A stretch of DNA of 64,000 nt from JACKNG01 sp040220855. Lineage in GTDB: Bacteria; Pseudomonadota; Gammaproteobacteria; Ga0077536. Below are positions 35,848 through 45,426 of this stretch, piece after piece; position 1 is the stretch's first letter, and each line of letters opens with the position of its first letter. The translations under genes and the position numbers were made by a program. The DNA lies in assembly GCA_040220855.1 (NCBI GenBank), contig JAVJVZ010000063.1, forward strand, positions 12,312 through 76,311, in the 5' to 3' direction. The notes under the pieces were generated by a model. That model was not told the DNA's origin. It did no database searches and saw only the letters and a program-made list of their open reading frames with translations.

Positions 35848-36186
35848 AAAAATAATTCATTTTTTCAATAAAATACAGTTACATCCTAAGATAAATAATT
35901 AGATATCCCGTGGCGCTCGCCGACGCCGTGACGAGGGCGCGTCCCGATCGCCTCCACCACATCGATGACGCCAATGGCGGCGCACTCGTCTGCGACCGCG
36001 CGCAAGGCCGTGTCGCCGGGAACGTCACGCAGCCTGACCGCCGGCCCGGCGGTTCCACGCTGGATTTGACCCGCGCGCTTCGGCGCGTGCCGCGGCGGCG
36101 AGGAACCGACGCGCCTCGTGGCGCCGGCACGCATCTGGCTTGGTGTAACGTTGCACCCTGTCGCCAGCCGAGGAGTCCATCCAGCC
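35848..36186. promoter_or_regulatory. Divergent regulatory region with AT-rich block
   Basis: The segment 35848-35905 is almost entirely A/T, in strong contrast to the GC-rich surroundings, and lies directly upstream of the YaiO-led operon. It probably contains that operon's promoter (on the leftward strand several TATTTT/TTGAAA-like hexamers can be read, but no unique pair is convincing) and may bind an AT-preferring regulator. The remaining ~280 bases up to the acyl-CoA ligase gene show no gene. Confidence 0.5.
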
Positions 36187-37734
36187 ATGCCCGCTTACGT
36201 TCCACCGTCCGCCGTGATGAGCGCGCGCCTCACCAACGTCGGCGCCCTGTTCCACGCACGTGTGCCGGCGCACCCTGACCATCGCGCGGTAGTGGACGGC
36301 GAGCGCACGCTGACCTATGCCGAGCTGGAGGCGCGTTCCAATCGCCTCGCCAATAGGCTGCTCGCACGCGGCCTCGAGCCCGGCGACCGCATTGCACTGC
36401 TCGCGCGCAACCGCCTCGAGTACCTCGAGGTCGAACTCGCCGCGGCCAAGAGCGGCCTCATCCTCGCCGCGCTCAACTGGCGCCTTGCGGACCGCGAGCT
36501 CGCCCACTGCATCAACCTCGTCGAGCCGCGGATCGTGATCGCGGAACCCGGCTTCGGCGTGCAGCTCGACCGCCTCGACATCGGCGCGCTCGAGCGCATT
36601 GCGCTCGGCGACGAGTACGAGGCCGTGCTGGCCAAAGCGCCGGAGCACTATCCCAATCGCGTCATCGACCCCGAGAGCGGGCTGGTCATCCTCTACACCT
36701 CGGGCACAACCGGCCTGCCCAAGGGCGCGTTGATCAGCCACCGCGCGATGATCGCGCGCGCGCTGTGCATGGCGTCCGAGATGAACATGCCGATTGGCGA
36801 CAATTTCTGCGCCTGGGCCCCCTTCTATCACATGGCCTCGACCGACACCGCGCTCGGCACGCTGTTGCGCGGTGGCACCGTGCACGTCGTCGACGGATAC
36901 GACCCCGACCGCCTGGTCGCAGTGCTCGAGCGCGAACGCATGCAGTGGTTCATCCTCATGCCCGGCATGGTCGGCGAGTTCGCCGCGCTCCTGCGCGAGC
37001 GCAAGGTCGCCGTCAAAGGCGTCGGCTGCTGCGGGGCGATGGCCGACCTCGTGCCGCGCGAGGACATCGCGGCGGCCTCGGCCGCGCTCGGCGCGCCCTA
37101 CGTCAACACCTTCGGCGCCACCGAGACCGGCCTGCCGCCGGCGACCTCGAGCCTGCTGCCGATCGGCGTCGCGCCGGTATCGCTGTCGAAGCGCCAGTCG
37201 GCGTTCTGCGAACTGCGCCTGGTCGACCCGGACGACAACGACGTACCTGTCGGCACCCCGGGTGAGGTCGCCCTGCGCGGGCCGACCCTGTTCAGCGGTT
37301 ACTGGAACGCGCACGAGACCAACGCGCACGACTTCCGCAACGGCTGGTTCCACATGGGCGACGTGCTCCGACGCAACCCGGACGGCACGCTCGACTACGT
37401 CGACCGCGTCAAGTACATGATCAAATCGGGCGGCGAGAACATCTATCCCGCCGAGATCGAGCAGGTCATCCTGGCTGACACGCGCGTGCGCGAAGCGGTC
37501 GTGGTGCGCCGCCCCGACCGCCGCTGGGGCGAGGTTCCGGTGGCTTTCGTCGTTCCCGCCGGCACGCCACCATCGGCCGACGAGCTCCTCGCCTTGTGCC
37601 GCGAGCAGCTGTCGAGCTACAAGCGGCCCAAGGACATCCTCTTCGTGCGCGACGACGAACTGCCACGCTCGACCACCGGCAAGATCCAGCGCCACGCGCT
37701 GGAAGCGCGCCTGCAGCGTGCCGCAGACGCGTGA
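36187..37734 (+). CDS. Acyl-CoA synthetase (AMP-binding, class I adenylate-forming)
   Basis: A 515-residue ligase with all core motifs: P-loop TSGTTGLPKG (171-180), FGATETG near residue 319, GWFHMGDVLRRNPDGTLDYVDR with the hinge, MIKSGGENIYPAEIE, and the catalytic lysine in STTGKIQRH. It activates a carboxylic acid to the adenylate and then the CoA thioester. The substrate could be a fatty, aromatic or terpenoid acid. Start 36187 is preferred; an ATG ten codons later (36217) is also possible. Its TGA abuts the convergent MFS stop, together forming TGATCA. Confidence 0.9.
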   Translation: MPAYVPPSAVMSARLTNVGALFHARVPAHPDHRAVVDGERTLTYAELEARSNRLANRLLARGLEPGDRIALLARNRLEYLEVELAAAKSGLILAALNWRLADRELAHCINLVEPRIVIAEPGFGVQLDRLDIGALERIALGDEYEAVLAKAPEHYPNRVIDPESGLVILYTSGTTGLPKGALISHRAMIARALCMASEMNMPIGDNFCAWAPFYHMASTDTALGTLLRGGTVHVVDGYDPDRLVAVLERERMQWFILMPGMVGEFAALLRERKVAVKGVGCCGAMADLVPREDIAAASAALGAPYVNTFGATETGLPPATSSLLPIGVAPVSLSKRQSAFCELRLVDPDDNDVPVGTPGEVALRGPTLFSGYWNAHETNAHDFRNGWFHMGDVLRRNPDGTLDYVDRVKYMIKSGGENIYPAEIEQVILADTRVREAVVVRRPDRRWGEVPVAFVVPAGTPPSADELLALCREQLSSYKRPKDILFVRDDELPRSTTGKIQRHALEARLQRAADA

Positions 37735-38991
37735 TCAGTTCCCGCGTGCCGCGACCGTGGGCCGCCGCAACAGGTTCAGCACCGCCAGCGTGACACCCGC
37801 GGCGACGACCAGGAACGGCACGCGGTAGCCGCCGCTCACCCCCACCAGCGCCGAAACCACGGCGGGCCCCGCGACGAGCCCGCCGTAGAGAAAGAACAGG
37901 CTGCCGCCGGTCGCCGCGCCGACCCCGGCCGCCCCGGGCTGGCTGGCGACCTCGGCGAGGAACACGCCGTTCCAACCGAAACTCGCCGCGCCGGCGGCAA
38001 TGGCAACGGCCGCGACGACGAAAAGCGGTGTACCCGGCTCGAGCATGGCGAGCCCGGCCAGCGCCGCGGCGGCGGCGAGACCGAGCAGGGCAAGCGTGGC
38101 ACGCGCACCGAGAAAGCGATCGGACAGCCCGCCCATGACGACGCGCAGCAGCGCGCCGGCAACCTGCGCGGCGGAGAACAGCGCACCCGCCGCGGCGAGC
38201 GCGAAACCGAGCACCTCGACGAGGTAGATCACGAGGAAGGTCATCAACGTCGCCTGCGTCGCGGTCAACGCGAAGGCCACGAGCAACAAGCGGCGCAGGC
38301 GGGAGTCGACGAGCACTGCCCGCACCGCCTGCCAGGGTGCGGCAAAGCGCAGCGGTGCGCGCGGGTCGCGGTCATTGTCGAGTACGCCGCGCAGGGGTTG
38401 TACCGCGATGGCTGCGAGGAGCACGACAGCCGCGGTGCACGCGAGCGCCCCGCGCCAGCCGATCGCGTGCACCAGCGCCGGCACCAGCAGGCCGGCGAGG
38501 AAACCGCCGAGCGGCGCACCGCTCTGCTTGAGCGAGAACACCAGCGCGCGCGACCGCGCCGGCGCAACCCGCGCGAGCACATGCGAGCCGGCCGGCGTGT
38601 GCGGCCCGTAACCGAGGCCGACCAGCACGGCGGCGAGGTACAGCAGCGGCAGCGATCCGGACAAGGCGAGCAGCAGTGCGCAGGCCGAGAAGGCCATGCC
38701 GAGCTGGTTGGTGCGGATGCCGCCGCAGCGCGCGATGAGACTACCGCTCGCGGCGGAGAAGAACATCGAGGCGACGAAGCTGAACGAGACGAACACCGCG
38801 ATGTCCTTCGCCGCCACGCCGAAGGCGGGGGCAATCTCGGTTGCCATCAGCGGCACGGTGAGAAACAGCAGCACCGTGACCATCTGCGTACCGAGCATGG
38901 CGCCGACCACGCGCGGCAGCGGAACGTCGGGGGCAGGCGCGTCGCGGGTCACGGTGGGCGGGGGAGTGTCGACAAGGAGGGGGCGACCCAT
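37735..38991 (-). CDS. MFS transporter
   Basis: A 418-residue carrier with about 12 hydrophobic spans. The loop 2-3 signature region reads GSLIARCGGIRTNQLGM and the opening is VVGAMLGTQMVTVLLFLTVPLM. RARSRALVFSLKQSGAPLGGFLAG is characteristic of small-molecule MFS permeases of the CynX/NarK-like side. It would move an organic anion or small hydrophobic substrate. It is divergent from the Baeyer-Villiger gene (114 bases between starts), a common arrangement for carrier plus catabolic enzyme. Confidence 0.88.
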   Translation of the reverse strand: MGRPLLVDTPPPTVTRDAPAPDVPLPRVVGAMLGTQMVTVLLFLTVPLMATEIAPAFGVAAKDIAVFVSFSFVASMFFSAASGSLIARCGGIRTNQLGMAFSACALLLALSGSLPLLYLAAVLVGLGYGPHTPAGSHVLARVAPARSRALVFSLKQSGAPLGGFLAGLLVPALVHAIGWRGALACTAAVVLLAAIAVQPLRGVLDNDRDPRAPLRFAAPWQAVRAVLVDSRLRRLLLVAFALTATQATLMTFLVIYLVEVLGFALAAAGALFSAAQVAGALLRVVMGGLSDRFLGARATLALLGLAAAAALAGLAMLEPGTPLFVVAAVAIAAGAASFGWNGVFLAEVASQPGAAGVGAATGGSLFFLYGGLVAGPAVVSALVGVSGGYRVPFLVVAAGVTLAVLNLLRRPTVAARGN

Positions 38992-39105
38992 GATAAGCGC
39001 ACGGCGGTGGCCGCGCGCGGTCGGTTAGAATCCCGCCTCCAAGCGGAATCACCGCGTCCCGAACGGCGCCGGCGCCGCACCGGCGCGCAGAGGAGAAGAT
39101 TGCAC

Positions 39106-40731
39106 ATGCATAGCCCGAACACCGCCCCCAGAACGACCAGCACCGACGTCGACGCCATCGTCATCGGCGCCGGCTTTGCCGGCCTCTATGCCGTCTATCG
39201 CCTGCGCGAGATGGGGCTCAGCCACCGCGGCTTCGAGCAGGGCAGCGGCGTCGGCGGCACCTGGTACTGGAACCGATATCCGGGGGCCGGTTCAGACTCC
39301 GAGTCATGGGTCTATTCGTACACCTTCTCCGAAGCGCTCGAGCAGGACTGGACCTGGAGCTCGCGCTTCCCGCCGCAGAGCGAGATTCTCGGCTACCTCG
39401 AGCATGTCGCGGAGCGCTTCGATCTGGCGCGCGCCTTCACTTTCGACACCCGCGTCACCGGCGCGCGCTACGACGAGGGCGCCAACCACTGGCTGGTCGA
39501 GACGGCCGCCGGCGAGACGCTCACTGCCACCTGGCTGATTACCGCGGTGGGTTGCCTGTCGGCGGCCGCGGTACCGGACATCCCCGGGCGCGACGACTTC
39601 GCCGGCCCCTGGTACCACACCGGCGAATGGCCGCACGACGGCGTCGACTTCAGCGGCAAGCACGTCGGCGTGATCGGTACCGGCTCCTCCGGCATCCAGG
39701 CCATCCCGGTCATCGCGCGCCAGGCAGAACACCTCACCGTGTTCCAGCGCACGCCGAACTTCAGCGTCCCCGCGCGCAACCGCAAGCTGTCCGCCGAGGA
39801 AGTCGTCGAGCTCAAGCGCAACATCAAGGAAATCCGCGAGTTCTGCCGCTGGTCGACGATCGGCCAGCCATATGACTTCCAGGATCGCAACGCGCTCGAT
39901 CTCGATCCGGCCGAGCTCGAGGCACGCCTCGAGGACATGTGGCAGAAGGGCGGCTTCGAGTGGATGTTCGGCGGTTTCCCCGACATGCTCTACGACCAGC
40001 GCGCCAACGACATTGCAGCAGACTTCGTGCGCCGCAAGATCCGCGAGACGGTCACCGATCCGGTCGTCGCCGAGAAGCTGATCCCCAAGGACTACCCCAT
40101 CGCGACCAAGCGCCTGCCACTCGACAACGGCTACTTCGAGACCTACAACCGCGACAACGTCACGCTGGTCGACCTGCGCGAGACGCCCATCGAGCGCATC
40201 GTTGCCACGGGCGTGCGCACCACGGCGCAGACCCACGAGATCGACATGCTGGTCTTCGCCACCGGCTTCGATGCGCTCACCGGCCCGCTCACCCGCATCG
40301 GCATACGCGGTCGCGGCGGCCGGCGCCTCGAAGACAAATGGGCCGAGGGTCCGCGCACCTACCTCGGCGTCGCCACCGAGGGCTTCCCCAACATGTTCAT
40401 GGTGACCGGCCCCGGCAGCCCCTCGGTGCTCGGCAACATGCCGACCTCGATCGAGCAGCACGTCGACTGGATCTGCGGTCTCATCGCGCATCAGCGCGCG
40501 GCCGGCGCCGAGCGCGTTGAGCCGACCCCGGACGCCGAGGTCGATTGGGGCGCGCACGTGCAGGAACTCGCCGCGGCGACCCTGTTCCCGCAGGCAGACT
40601 CGTGGTACCTCGGCGCCAACATTCCGGGTAAGCCGCGCGTGTTCCTGCCCTATATCGGTGGTTTCGGTACCTACCGCAAGTTGTGCAACGAGGTCGCCGA
40701 AAAGGGCTACGAGGGCTTCACCATCGCGTGA
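39106..40731 (+). CDS. Baeyer-Villiger flavin monooxygenase (CHMO/CPMO type)
   Basis: A 541-residue FAD/NADPH monooxygenase. The FAD Rossmann motif is IGAGFAGL (20-27), GGTWYWNRYPGAGSDSES follows, the Baeyer-Villiger fingerprint FAGPWYHTGEWP (165-176, FxGxxxHxxxWP) is complete, and the NADPH Rossmann is GTGSSGIQ (191-198). GPGSPSVLGNMPTSIEQHVDW is typical of the cyclohexanone-monooxygenase group. It converts ketones to esters or lactones with O2, in alicyclic, terpenoid or steroid catabolism. AGAGGAGAAG precedes the ATG at 39106; the frame upstream is antisense of the MFS gene. Confidence 0.93.
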   Translation: MHSPNTAPRTTSTDVDAIVIGAGFAGLYAVYRLREMGLSHRGFEQGSGVGGTWYWNRYPGAGSDSESWVYSYTFSEALEQDWTWSSRFPPQSEILGYLEHVAERFDLARAFTFDTRVTGARYDEGANHWLVETAAGETLTATWLITAVGCLSAAAVPDIPGRDDFAGPWYHTGEWPHDGVDFSGKHVGVIGTGSSGIQAIPVIARQAEHLTVFQRTPNFSVPARNRKLSAEEVVELKRNIKEIREFCRWSTIGQPYDFQDRNALDLDPAELEARLEDMWQKGGFEWMFGGFPDMLYDQRANDIAADFVRRKIRETVTDPVVAEKLIPKDYPIATKRLPLDNGYFETYNRDNVTLVDLRETPIERIVATGVRTTAQTHEIDMLVFATGFDALTGPLTRIGIRGRGGRRLEDKWAEGPRTYLGVATEGFPNMFMVTGPGSPSVLGNMPTSIEQHVDWICGLIAHQRAAGAERVEPTPDAEVDWGAHVQELAAATLFPQADSWYLGANIPGKPRVFLPYIGGFGTYRKLCNEVAEKGYEGFTIA

Positions 40732-40767
40732 GCGCTGGCGGCGGGCGCTGTCGCGGCGCCCGCCCCT

Positions 40768-41991
40768 TCACGGTCCCGGCGACGGTGCCTGCAGGATCTC
40801 GAGCCGGCCGGCCAGGCCGCTGCTCACGCTGACCGCGTTGTCGGCGCCCACGAACACCGCCTTGAGCCCGGGCAGACGCTCGGCAAGCGGCAGCCCGCGC
40901 CCGGGGCCGAGTACGAACAGCGCCGTCGACCACATGTCCGCTCGCATCGCGCCGGCCGCGATCACGGTCACCGAACGGCTGCGCCGCGCCGGGTGCGCGG
41001 TGGCCGGATCGAGGATGTGGTGATAGCGGATGCCGTCGCGCACGAAGCCGCGCGCGTAATCGCCGGAGGTCGCTGCACCCGCATTGCTCAGCGATAGGCG
41101 CGCGAAAGCATGCTCGCGCGGCCCGCGCGGATCGCGGATGCCGACGCGCCACGGGTGGCCGTCACGTCGTCCGCCGACGTAGGTATCGCCGCCCGCACGG
41201 ATGACGAAATCGGCGATGCCGTGGCCGCCGAGTACCACGCGTGCGCGGTCGACGGCATAACCCTTGGCGGCACCGCCGAGAGTCAGGCGCATGCCGGTGC
41301 GCGCGAGCATGACCTGGCGGCTGTCGCTCTGCACGATGACGTCGTGGTAGTCGACGAGTGCGCGACGTGCCGCGACCGCGGCCTCGTCCGGAAGCGAACC
41401 GTCCATGTCCTCGTCGAACTTCCACAGTCCCCGGAACGCGCCGACGGTAATGTCGAAGGCGCCGTCACTGCGCCTGGCGACCTCCTGCGCCGCGGCGATG
41501 ACCGCGACGACCTCCGCCGAGACCTTCACGGGATGCTGCCCGGCGGCGGCATTGATGCGCGCCACCGCGCTGTCCGGTCGCCAGCTGCTCATGAGGCGAT
41601 CGAGTCGCGCGAACTCGGCAAACACCGCGCTCGCGGCCACCGCCGCAGCGTCCGGGTCGGCGCCGCGGATACCGAGTTCGACCACCGTGCCCATCGTCCG
41701 GGTAGCGAACTCCAGCGTCCCGGTAGCGGATGGGCCGGTTCCGGCGACGGCGGAGGCAGCACCCACCCAAACGCCTGCCAACAGTACCGGCGGCGCCAGC
41801 AGCGTCCGCACCCGGCGACCACCACGGCGCGCGCGCCACGAAGACACCGGATCGAAAACGGTAACGCTCGCCCTCGCGAGCCGCTTTCCGCGTGTTCCCG
41901 GCACCGTTCGAAGCCGCGCACGCAGGCGCGCGCAGCACCGCGCTGCAAGTAAGTGGCGGAGACGTCGCAGCCGACGCACTGGCGCCCTCAT
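40768..41991 (-). CDS. apbE: FAD:protein FMN transferase (ApbE/NosX)
   Basis: Up to 407 residues. A basic leader and hydrophobic segment (VRTLLAPPVLLAGVWVGAASAVAG) direct it to the periplasm. The ApbE core shows TRTMGTVVELGI, SSWRPDSAVARINA, LTLGGAAKGYAVDRA, HHILDPATAHPA and the metal site MRADMWSTALFVLG. It attaches FMN to a threonine of target proteins, here NosR (VSGATVT motif), to support N2O reduction. The start is uncertain: 41991 gives a long arginine-rich leader, and an internal GTG near residue 43 is possible. It lies 6 bases after the cytochrome c stop, last gene of the nos operon. Confidence 0.9.
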   Translation of the reverse strand: MRAPVRRLRRLRHLLAARCCARLRARLRTVPGTRGKRLARASVTVFDPVSSWRARRGGRRVRTLLAPPVLLAGVWVGAASAVAGTGPSATGTLEFATRTMGTVVELGIRGADPDAAAVAASAVFAEFARLDRLMSSWRPDSAVARINAAAGQHPVKVSAEVVAVIAAAQEVARRSDGAFDITVGAFRGLWKFDEDMDGSLPDEAAVAARRALVDYHDVIVQSDSRQVMLARTGMRLTLGGAAKGYAVDRARVVLGGHGIADFVIRAGGDTYVGGRRDGHPWRVGIRDPRGPREHAFARLSLSNAGAATSGDYARGFVRDGIRYHHILDPATAHPARRSRSVTVIAAGAMRADMWSTALFVLGPGRGLPLAERLPGLKAVFVGADNAVSVSSGLAGRLEILQAPSPGP

Positions 41992-41997
41992 GCGCGC

Positions 41998-42321
41998 TCA
42001 GGATCCGCCCAGCGACAACACCCAGTCGACCAGCGCGCGCGCACCCTCCGGCGAGACCGCGACGTTGGGGGGCATCATGACCTCTCCCCATACGCCGGCG
42101 CCACCGTTCAGCACCTTCTGCGTCAACGTCTCGGGCGCCGCCGCATCACCCCGGTACTTCTCCGCGATGTCCTCGAAGGCCGGTCCGACGATCGCATGGT
42201 CGATGCCATGGCAGGCGAGGCAGCCCATCTCCTGCGCCATGGCCTCGTCGGCGTGGACGCCGGGGGCGGCGAAGATGGCGAAAGCAGCGAGCATCGCCGC
42301 GTGCTTGATATTTCTTGGCAT
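41998..42321 (-). CDS. Small periplasmic cytochrome c
   Basis: A 107-residue monohaem cytochrome c with a signal peptide (AAMLAAFAIFAAPGVHA, cleavage about residue 24), the haem site CLACH (34-38) and the distal Met in VMMPPN near residue 80. The layout fits class I c551/c552-type electron carriers. GGAGGACAAC precedes the ATG. It is inside the nos operon, between nosY and apbE, at the place where nosL or nosC often sits, so it probably delivers electrons to NosZ. Confidence 0.88.
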   Translation of the reverse strand: MPRNIKHAAMLAAFAIFAAPGVHADEAMAQEMGCLACHGIDHAIVGPAFEDIAEKYRGDAAAPETLTQKVLNGGAGVWGEVMMPPNVAVSPEGARALVDWVLSLGGS

Positions 42322-42373
42322 GTTGTCCTCCGGGTCGTTGCAGTACGGGAGAAGATGGGGGCTCACGTTTACC

Positions 42374-43207
42374 TCAAGGCTCGTAGCGCCCGAGCAGGAT
42401 GGCGACCAACGCGAGCGGTGCGAGCAGCCAGGCGAACAACACGCCGAGCTCGGCCCCCTGGGGCAGTGCGAGGTCGGACGTGACACCGAGCAGGCCGGCG
42501 ACGCGGGCCACTTCGGCATCGCCAGCGAGCGTGAGCAGGCGGTACGCATCGGTCGGGTTGAGCGCGACCAGCCATGCAAAGAGGCTTGCGTCGAGCCACT
42601 CGCCGCCGCCGGCCAGCGCGACCCCGATCAGCGCGAGGTCGTAGATCACGACCAGCAGCAGCCACACGCCGATCGCGATGGCGCCGGCCGTCGTGCGCTC
42701 GCGCGTGCCGATGCTGACGAGATAACCGAGCGCGACGAAGACAAGCCCGAGCAGCCAGGAGCCGAGCATCATGCGCAGGTAGGCCGCGCCGCCTGCCCAG
42801 GCGGCGCCGCCGTCGCCGCCGAAGGCGATGACCAGGGCCGCGCCACCGAAGCCGAGGGCGATGGCGAGCCCGAGCACCGCGGCGTGGCCGAGCAGCTTGC
42901 CGGCGACCAGGGCAGCGCGGCCGACCGGCGCCGCCAACAGTAGCGCCAGCGTGCCACGCTCGCGCTCGCCGACGAACGCGTCGTGGCCCAGCATCACGCC
43001 GAGCAGCGGCAACAGGTAGACACCAAGCGAAGCCAGGCTGACAACGGCAACACGGAAGGCCGTGGCTTCCACCGCGCCCGCGGGCAGCGTGCCCAGCGCG
43101 TGCAGCGCCAGCGCCAGCACGAGCAGCAGGCCGACCGCCGCCAGAACCCAGCGGTTTCTCAAGCCGAGGCGCAGCTCCCGCCCGGCGATTGCCATCATCG
43201 CGCTCAC
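42374..43207 (-). CDS. nosY: NosY, ABC-2 type membrane permease of the nos system
   Basis: A 277-residue permease with about six hydrophobic spans and the family's DAFVGERERGTLALLLAAPV loop (about 76-95). The start is GTG at 43207, overlapping the NosF stop as GTGA. With NosF and NosD it forms the complex that supplies sulfur and supports CuZ assembly in NosZ. It ends 52 bases before the cytochrome c start. Confidence 0.93.
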   Translation of the reverse strand: MSAMMAIAGRELRLGLRNRWVLAAVGLLLVLALALHALGTLPAGAVEATAFRVAVVSLASLGVYLLPLLGVMLGHDAFVGERERGTLALLLAAPVGRAALVAGKLLGHAAVLGLAIALGFGGAALVIAFGGDGGAAWAGGAAYLRMMLGSWLLGLVFVALGYLVSIGTRERTTAGAIAIGVWLLLVVIYDLALIGVALAGGGEWLDASLFAWLVALNPTDAYRLLTLAGDAEVARVAGLLGVTSDLALPQGAELGVLFAWLLAPLALVAILLGRYEP

Positions 43208-44148
43208 TGCGCCGCGTCCTGCCGGCCCAGTTCGGCGTACACCGCGTCGAGCCGTGCGGGCGTGATCTCGACGTCGCGTACAGCGTCGCCGCAGGCCGCG
43301 ATGGCCTGCACCAGGCCGGGCAGACGGTGTTGCATGCAGGCCGTTTCGGCGACGTCCTCACCGAGCGTACGCCAATGCAGCGCGCTGCCGAGGCGCGCGG
43401 CGAGTGCGGCGAGAACGCTCGCCGGCGCCGTCACGCGCACACGAATCGGCAGCGCCGCCTGTTCACGCAACGTCGCCGGCGTCCCGGCGGCGCACACCGT
43501 GCCACGGTGCAGGAGCACGCAGCGGGTCACCACGTGCTCGACTTCGTTCAAGGCGTGCGATGACAACAGCACCGTGCCGCCGGCCGCACGGTGGGCTTCG
43601 ATGCGCGCGTAGAGTGCGCGCCGCAGGGCCGGGTCGAGGCCGCTGGTCGGCTCGTCGAGGATCAACGTGGCAGGGCTGCCGAGCAACGCCTGGGCCAGTC
43701 CGAGACGCTGACGCATGCCCTTCGACCAGGTCCGCACGCGCGCGTCGGCGGCATCACCGAGCTCGAGATCCTCGAGCAGCGCGTCTGCCTCCTGCGGCGG
43801 ACAGCCCTTGAGGCGCGCATGAAAGCGCAGCGTCTCGCGCCCACTCAGGTTGCCCGGGAAAGCCAGGCTCTCCGGCAGGAAGCCGACGCCGCGCCGCCAG
43901 TATGCCCCATCGACGGCCCGCCCCTCCGCGTCGCGGTAGTCGATGGCGCCGCCACTCGGACGCACCAGCCCGAGCATCAACTTGATCACGGTACTCTTGC
44001 CGGCACCATTGTGGCCGAGCAGCGCGAGCGTCTCACCGCGCGGCAGCGTGAGATCGAGTCCCGGCAGTATCACCGTGCGCCGGTAGGCCTTGCGCACGCC
44101 GCGCAGGATGACTTCGGCCGCGTGCTCTTCAGCGAGTGGCATCATCAT
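43204..44148 (-). CDS. nosF: NosF, ABC transporter ATPase of the nos system
   Basis: A 314-residue ATPase: Walker A GHNGAGKST (45-53), signature region TWSKGMRQRLGLAQAL and Walker B LILDEPTSGLDP, with the H-loop LSSHALNEVEH. It powers the NosDFY complex needed for CuZ maturation. Starts 6 bases after the nosD stop and overlaps nosY by 4 bases. The possible starts Met1-Met3 cannot be separated by eye. Confidence 0.94.
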   Translation of the reverse strand: MMMPLAEEHAAEVILRGVRKAYRRTVILPGLDLTLPRGETLALLGHNGAGKSTVIKLMLGLVRPSGGAIDYRDAEGRAVDGAYWRRGVGFLPESLAFPGNLSGRETLRFHARLKGCPPQEADALLEDLELGDAADARVRTWSKGMRQRLGLAQALLGSPATLILDEPTSGLDPALRRALYARIEAHRAAGGTVLLSSHALNEVEHVVTRCVLLHRGTVCAAGTPATLREQAALPIRVRVTAPASVLAALAARLGSALHWRTLGEDVAETACMQHRLPGLVQAIAACGDAVRDVEITPARLDAVYAELGRQDAAQ

Positions 44149-44154
44149 GCCTGC

Positions 44155-45426
44155 TCACGACCCGCTCGCCGGCGGCACCAGCAGCGGTGCACTGTCGATC
44201 ACGCCGCCGGGGTGCAGCGCCGGAAAGTTGCGCTGTGCCCACGCGAGCAGATGCCAGGCCGGTGTATTGAGCAGCAGGCGAGCGACGGGATAACGCCAGA
44301 TCAGGGTGTCACCGAGCGTGTTCGGACGATACGGCCGCTCCCCGATGCCATCGCCGTCGAGGTCGAACGTGAGCGCGTCACTCCAGTAGTTGCCGCGCTG
44401 CCCGTGATCCGTTGCCACGCTCCACTCGAGCAGGCGCGACCCGACGTACTTGACCTGGTCGCGGCTGCCGATGAACGCGTTGCCCGAGATCGCGTTGTCG
44501 GCGGAGCCCGCCGTGTGGTGGATGCCGATGTCGCAGCCGCGGAACACGTTGTCGCGAATGATGTTGCCGTTGGCGTTGTAGACGAACGTGCACTTGTGCG
44601 GACCGGGTGCGACGACATTGCGCTCGATGGTGGAGTAATTGGCGAAGTGGAGCATCAGGCCGTGGTCGCGATCGCCCTGAGAGCGATTGCCGCGCACTAC
44701 CAGGTTGGCCGAGTACATCAACGCGTAGCCAACGTGGTTGCCGCGCGAGACGTTATCGCTGACCTCGCTGTCATTCGTATACATGTAATGCACCGCAAAG
44801 CGCACGCCCGCGATATGGTTGCCGCTGAAGCGATTGCCGGTGCTGGTGGTGACGAAGATGCCGTCGCGCCCGCCGCTGATGCGGTTGTCGACGATCACCG
44901 AGCCCGGCGTGTTCCACATGTGCACCCCGTCACCACGCTCGTTGATGCGCAGGTCGGTGCGGCCGTGGATACTATTGCCGCGCACGACGGCCGTCTCGGG
45001 TCCCTTCAGATCAATGCCGATCAGGTTGCCCTCGAGGCGATTTTCCTCGATGCGTACGCGGTCACCGGCCTCCGTGACGTAGATGCCGCTGTCCTCCTGG
45101 GAGAGATCCGTGCCGGAGTTGCGCACCAGGAGGCCGCGCAGCACGACGTCCGGGGCATCCACCGTGACGACGCTGCCCGCGCCGCCGCCGTCGATGATCG
45201 CCACACCGTCGCCCTGCACGGCTAGCGGCCGGCGCAGGACCACCGGCCCAGCGTAGGTCCCGGCGGCGAGTGTCAGCGTCGTCCCTGCCGGGGCGGCATC
45301 GATGCGCGCCTGCAATGCGCCGGTCGCCGGCGCGCCCGCGCTCCTCGCCGCGCAAGGCGCAACGAGCAGCACCGCGGCGATACCGGCGCAGACGACACCG
45401 GCAGGTACTGGCAGGCGGCGCTTCAC
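44155..45426 (-). CDS. nosD: NosD, periplasmic copper-processing beta-helix protein
   Basis: A 423-residue right-handed beta-helix protein with a signal peptide (VPAGVVCAGIAAVLLVAPCAARSA). It carries the NosD/CASH repeats (NRLEGNLIGIDLKGPETAVVRGN is one; VHYMYTNDSEVSDN another) and a conserved C-terminal RGNYWSDALTFDLDGDGIGE block. It delivers sulfur/copper components to NosZ together with NosFY. Start is GTG at 45426, in a GTGA overlap with the nosZ stop. Confidence 0.94.
   Translation of the reverse strand: MKRRLPVPAGVVCAGIAAVLLVAPCAARSAGAPATGALQARIDAAPAGTTLTLAAGTYAGPVVLRRPLAVQGDGVAIIDGGGAGSVVTVDAPDVVLRGLLVRNSGTDLSQEDSGIYVTEAGDRVRIEENRLEGNLIGIDLKGPETAVVRGNSIHGRTDLRINERGDGVHMWNTPGSVIVDNRISGGRDGIFVTTSTGNRFSGNHIAGVRFAVHYMYTNDSEVSDNVSRGNHVGYALMYSANLVVRGNRSQGDRDHGLMLHFANYSTIERNVVAPGPHKCTFVYNANGNIIRDNVFRGCDIGIHHTAGSADNAISGNAFIGSRDQVKYVGSRLLEWSVATDHGQRGNYWSDALTFDLDGDGIGERPYRPNTLGDTLIWRYPVARLLLNTPAWHLLAWAQRNFPALHPGGVIDSAPLLVPPASGS

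Noticed and set aside
41405..42943. 512-codon rightward frame opposite apbE, cytochrome c and nosY
   Set aside because: Shadow of three well-identified genes; its Glu/Gln/Arg-rich second half is the complement of the nosY coding strand.
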